Origin: Arthrobacter gandavensis
Lineage (GTDB): Bacteria > Actinomycetota > Actinomycetes > Actinomycetales > Micrococcaceae
NCBI RefSeq assembly: GCF_009192735.1
Contig: NZ_VTFU01000001.1
Span: 372,001-436,000 of the forward strand
DNA: 64,000 nucleotides
Direction of reading: 5' to 3'
Within the stretch, counting starts at the first letter, position 1, and every line of letters starts with the position of its first letter. Of the stretch, positions 59,285-64,000 are shown piece by piece. The position numbers were made by a program, and so were the translations under genes. A model generated the notes under the pieces. That model worked only from the letters and a program-made list of their open reading frames with translations, ran no database searches and was not told the DNA's origin.

Positions 59285-60493
59285 TCAGCGGCGGGTACTG
59301 ACCGTCACCGTGAATTTGGGGTTCCGGGCGACTTCCCGGGTGGGACCGACCAGCCGGTTCAAGGCCGGCTTGTACATCAGGTGGCTGTTCCAGACGGTCC
59401 ACAGTTCACCGCCCGGCCGCAGGACGCGGCCGGCATCGGCAAAGAGCTTCAGGGCAATCCCGGCATGGACGCTGGCGCCGATGTGGAACGGGGGATTCAA
59501 CACCACCAGGTCCTCGGACGCGTCCGGAAATCCGGCAAGGGCATCGCCGCGGCGCACCGTCACCCGGTCATCGACACCATTGGCGGCGGCGGTGAGCTGC
59601 GCCGAGGACACCGCGGCAGCCGACTGGTCCGTGGCGGTGACTTGCAGCGTCGGATGCGTCAGGGCCAGATACGCGGCAATGGCGCCGGTTCCGCAGCCCA
59701 GGTCAACAGCCCGCTCCGCGGCACGGGCACCGGCCAGCAGGGGCAGCAGGAACCGGGTGCCGATGTCCAGGGCGGGACCGGCGAAGGCGGCTCCGTGCGC
59801 CCACAGCTCCAGCGGCGCGGCCAAACCGACCTCGTGGCGCTGGGACACCGGAAAGCGCGCCGCCGGGTGAGCCTCCGGCGGCAGGGGAGCGGCTGCGGTC
59901 AGGATCCGCGACTTCTGCCGGCCCAGCCCCGCCGTCACCGAACCAAAGTAGCGGGCCAGCACATCATTCATGGCGGTGGACATGTGCTTGATGCGGCCCC
60001 CGGCGTAAACCGTCACTTTCGGGGAGGCATGGGCGGCGATCAGCCCGGCGATCTCCTCCAGCGCATCCAGCGAGCGCGGCAGGCGCAGCAGCACCAGCCG
60101 TGCGCCGTCGAGAAGTGCCGGTTCCAGGGCGTGGTGGCGGTAGGTGCCTTCCAGCCCCAGCTCCCGGGCGTTACGGTCCAGCGCATGCTCGCCGCTGAGC
60201 GGATCCTGATGCACGCGCAGGCCGGTCAGCCCGTGTACGGCAGCCGCTCCCAGTGTCAGGGCCCCGTAGGCATCACCAATGACGACGACGGCGCCGTTTC
60301 CGTTGCGCTCCGGGCCGCCGGCCGCGGCGGCAGCGAGATCGGCGGCTGCGGTGTCGAGCAGGAGCCGGTCCGCGGCGTCCCACGCCTGCAGGTTTTCCGC
60401 TTCGATATCCGGGCGGCGGCTCAGGCGGGAGAAGTCAAAGGCCGCGGTGCCGGCCGGCTCCGGGGCTGCGGGCTCCGGGGTTACATCAGTCAA
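59285..60493 (-). CDS. class I SAM-dependent methyltransferase (RsmC/RlmG-like)
   Basis: A 402-residue protein with the duplicated methyltransferase architecture of RsmC/RlmG. The N-terminal half is degenerate; the C-terminal half has the SAM motif VDLGCGTGAIA and the catalytic LNPPFH that identifies N2-guanine rRNA methyltransferases. It probably methylates a guanine in rRNA. An Ala/Pro-rich tail precedes the fold. It overlaps the YigZ-family gene by eight bases. Confidence 0.88.
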   Translation of the reverse strand: MTDVTPEPAAPEPAGTAAFDFSRLSRRPDIEAENLQAWDAADRLLLDTAAADLAAAAAGGPERNGNGAVVVIGDAYGALTLGAAAVHGLTGLRVHQDPLSGEHALDRNARELGLEGTYRHHALEPALLDGARLVLLRLPRSLDALEEIAGLIAAHASPKVTVYAGGRIKHMSTAMNDVLARYFGSVTAGLGRQKSRILTAAAPLPPEAHPAARFPVSQRHEVGLAAPLELWAHGAAFAGPALDIGTRFLLPLLAGARAAERAVDLGCGTGAIAAYLALTHPTLQVTATDQSAAAVSSAQLTAAANGVDDRVTVRRGDALAGFPDASEDLVVLNPPFHIGASVHAGIALKLFADAGRVLRPGGELWTVWNSHLMYKPALNRLVGPTREVARNPKFTVTVSTRR

Positions 60494-61181
60494 GGTCGAT
60501 CCATTTCGTTCCTAGGGGGACCGGGTCGGAGGCTCCGGCGGTCAGGGCGGCCAGCCGGGAATGGAAGGTTTCCAGGGCATCGGCGGTATCGGGCAGTGCA
60601 ACGCGAAGCTGCGCCCCGGCTGCGGAGTAGTCGGTGCCCAGGACGCTGACGCCGGCCGTGCGCAGGTCATTTTCCAGCCGGCCGGCGGCGGAATGTCCGG
60701 CCGGAATGCCGTACAGCTGCATCCTGCGCCGCCGGATCAGCCGGGCGGTGGCCAGTGCGGAGGACACCGACTCGGAATAGGCCCGGACCAGGCCACCAGC
60801 CCCCAGCAGGATGCCGCCGAAATACCGTACGGTCACGGCGGCGGTGTCGCTGAGGTCGGCGGCGCCGTCGAACGTCTCGCGTTTGGTCAGGGCTTCGAGC
60901 ATGGGAATGCCGGCCGTGCCGGAGGGTTCGCCGTCGTCGCTCGAGCGCTGCACGTTCCGGTCCGGGCCCAGGACGAAGGCGCTGCAGTGGTGCCGGGCGT
61001 CGTGGAACTCGCGGCGCAGGCCGGCCACCAGGGCGCGGGCGTCCTCCTCGGTCTCGACCCGCCGCAGGACGGTAATGAAGCGCGAGCGCTTGATCTCCAG
61101 CTCGTGCCGGTGTTCGCCGGCAACGGTGGTGTAGCGCCCCCTGGATCCGGCCCGCTCATCAGTTCCGGCCTGTTCATTCAC
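60486..61181 (-). CDS. YigZ/IMPACT family protein
   Basis: A 231-residue protein of the YigZ (UPF0029/IMPACT) family: RSRFITVLRRVETEEDA at the N-terminus, FVLGPDRNVQRSSDDGEPSGTAGIPML and TVRYFGGILLGAGGLVRAY in the middle. The family is linked to translation control and nucleotide binding, but the bacterial function is unclear. The start is GTG 61181, with TAAACT six bases upstream and no usable ribosome site, so it is probably leaderless. Co-transcribed with the rRNA methyltransferase. Confidence 0.9.
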   Translation of the reverse strand: MNEQAGTDERAGSRGRYTTVAGEHRHELEIKRSRFITVLRRVETEEDARALVAGLRREFHDARHHCSAFVLGPDRNVQRSSDDGEPSGTAGIPMLEALTKRETFDGAADLSDTAAVTVRYFGGILLGAGGLVRAYSESVSSALATARLIRRRRMQLYGIPAGHSAAGRLENDLRTAGVSVLGTDYSAAGAQLRVALPDTADALETFHSRLAALTAGASDPVPLGTKWIDLD

Positions 61182-61187
61182 TGCTCC

Positions 61188-61193
61188 AGTTTA
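61188..61193 (-). promoter_or_regulatory. -10 hexamer TAAACT, leaderless start of the YigZ-family gene
   Basis: Reading leftward, TAAACT is followed by six bases and the GTG at 61181. GGAG in the spacer is too near the start to be a ribosome site. Confidence 0.45.
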
Positions 61194-61279
61194 GGCGCTG
61201 GGCGCCGGCATTCCTTCCGGTGCCCCGGTGGCCACCGCCAGCGCCTCCACAGCCTGTGCGTCGCCCCGGCCGCACACGG

Positions 61280-61285
61280 TAGCCT
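61280..61285 (+). promoter_or_regulatory. coaE: -10 hexamer TAGCCT, leaderless start of coaE
   Basis: TAGCCT is followed by seven bases and the ATG at 61293; there is no ribosome site. Confidence 0.5.
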
Positions 61286-61292
61286 TGGGCGC

Positions 61293-61913
61293 ATGCTGAG
61301 AGTTGGACTGACCGGTGGAATTGCCGCGGGTAAATCGCTGGCCGCACGGACCCTGCAGGAGCTGGGGGCGGTGGTCATCGACGCCGACGCCCTGGCCCGG
61401 GAAGTGGTGGAGCCGGGCACTGAGGGCCTGGCCGCCGTCGTCGACGCGTTTGGCCCCGGCATGCTCGACGCCGAGGGCCGGCTGGACCGGCCGGCGCTGG
61501 CCGCCGTCGTCTTCTCCGATGAGGACAGGCGGAAGGTGCTGAACGGGATTGTCCATCCCCGCGTCCGGGCACGGGCTGCGGAGCTCGAGGAGGGCGCGGC
61601 ACCGGAAACGATCGTGGTCCATGACATTCCGCTGCTGGTGGAGACCGGACAGCACCGTAATTTCGACTTTGTCCTGGTCATTGACGCGCCCGAGGAGGAG
61701 CGGATCCGTCGGATGGCCGCGGACCGCGGGATGAGCGAGGATGCTGCGCGTGCCCGCATTGCCGCGCAGGCCGGTGCGGCGGAGCGGGCTGCGGCAGCCG
61801 ACGTCGTTCTGGTCAACGACGGTACCGCTGCCGAGCTCGTCGAGGCGGTTCGGAACCTGTGGGAGCGCCGCCTTGCACCGATGAACGAGAAGATGCTGGA
61901 GACCGGGGAATGA
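61293..61913 (+). CDS. coaE: dephospho-CoA kinase
   Basis: A 206-residue P-loop kinase that phosphorylates dephospho-CoA in the last step of CoA synthesis. The P-loop GLTGGIAAGKS is at residues 5-15, VIDADALAREVV and VHDIPLLVETG are substrate motifs. ATG 61293 is chosen since the family begins at this point; a longer open frame upstream is antisense to the YigZ-family gene. The gene precedes uvrB, a conserved order in these actinobacteria. Confidence 0.95.
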   Translation: MLRVGLTGGIAAGKSLAARTLQELGAVVIDADALAREVVEPGTEGLAAVVDAFGPGMLDAEGRLDRPALAAVVFSDEDRRKVLNGIVHPRVRARAAELEEGAAPETIVVHDIPLLVETGQHRNFDFVLVIDAPEEERIRRMAADRGMSEDAARARIAAQAGAAERAAAADVVLVNDGTAAELVEAVRNLWERRLAPMNEKMLETGE

Positions 61914-61936
61914 GGGTTCAGCCCTCAGCTAACCGG

Positions 61937-61969
61937 CCGCACTGCGGACCCGACCTGTCCGCAGTGCGG
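61937..61969 (+). terminator. 13-bp inverted repeat between coaE and uvrB
   Basis: CCGCACTGCGG (61937-61947) pairs with CCGCAGTGCGG (61959-61969), extendable by two pairs to a 13-bp stem with 7-base loop. It may terminate coaE, but also lies directly upstream of the uvrB -10 hexamer, so a regulatory role is possible. Confidence 0.55.
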
Positions 61970-61971
61970 AG

Positions 61972-61977
61972 TAGCGT
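61972..61977 (+). promoter_or_regulatory. uvrB: -10 hexamer TAGCGT, leaderless start of uvrB
   Basis: TAGCGT is followed by six bases (ttaagc) and the ATG at 61984, without a ribosome site. No LexA-type SOS palindrome was found nearby. Confidence 0.5.
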
Positions 61978-61983
61978 TTAAGC

Positions 61984-64000
<2,017 letters not shown>

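Overview
The window is about 64 kb of high-GC DNA with dense, largely unidirectional gene runs, ATGA/GTGA stop-start overlaps, many GTG starts and many genes lacking a Shine-Dalgarno sequence. The gene content and the order polA - rpsA - coaE - uvrB point to an actinobacterium of the Micrococcaceae, most likely an Arthrobacter-type soil or surface bacterium. This placement comes from family recognition only. No rRNA, tRNA, CRISPR array, insertion sequence or prophage was recognised.

Layout. (a) 1-7572, plus strand: a catabolic operon for short or branched acyl-CoA compounds (3-hydroxyisobutyryl-CoA hydrolase, mmsB, two crotonase-fold proteins, an aldehyde dehydrogenase, an acyl-CoA synthetase) closed by a MarR regulator. 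(b) 7573-12314: tandem repeats, a DUF222/HNH protein, a two-gene oxidoreductase/monooxygenase operon and an arginase-like hydrolase. (c) 12489-25100: an ABC-F protein, a small membrane protein with a leader ORF, an N5-(carboxyethyl)ornithine-synthase-like enzyme, a carboxylesterase, lpdA, a DUF4389 membrane protein, a VOC protein, an MFS exporter, an acyl-CoA thioesterase and an SDR with an extra N-terminal module. (d) 25195-30296: a GH3 beta-glucosidase divergent from a UbiB/AarF kinase and an SDR. (e) 30574-34688, minus strand: a complete glutamate-dependent acid-resistance operon gadB-gadC-glsA, divergent from an hsp20. (f) 35495-42862: an MFS transporter fused to carboxypeptidase-regulatory-like domains, a Pit phosphate transporter with a small membrane partner, and assorted enzymes. 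(g) 42892-49227: PaaI thioesterase, polA, an Eis-like acetyltransferase and rpsA. (h) 49350-56254, minus strand: a cellobiose/beta-glucoside-type operon (binding lipoprotein, two permeases, GH1 glucosidase, LacI regulator, Gfo/Idh/MocA dehydrogenase) driven by a strong promoter flanked by two identical 14-bp palindromic operators. (i) 56660-64000: small and uncharacterised proteins, an RsmC-like methyltransferase, a YigZ-family protein, coaE and the start of uvrB.

How the genes work together. Block (a) converts acyl-CoA intermediates to aldehydes and acids. Block (e) makes glutamate from glutamine, decarboxylates it and exchanges it for GABA, which consumes protons. Block (h) imports and hydrolyses beta-glucosides under a local repressor, and the GH3 enzyme in (d) is a second beta-glucosidase.

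The most unusual signal is not a gene. Many genes end inside short tandem or direct repeats whose first unit contains the stop codon or abuts it (13, 17, 18, 22, about 25, 30 and 31 bp units). Closely related 18-bp coding repeats sit in linkers and tails of other proteins. A second genome-style signature is a run of genes whose start codon lies 6-7 bases after a TAnnnT hexamer, the architecture of leaderless transcripts.
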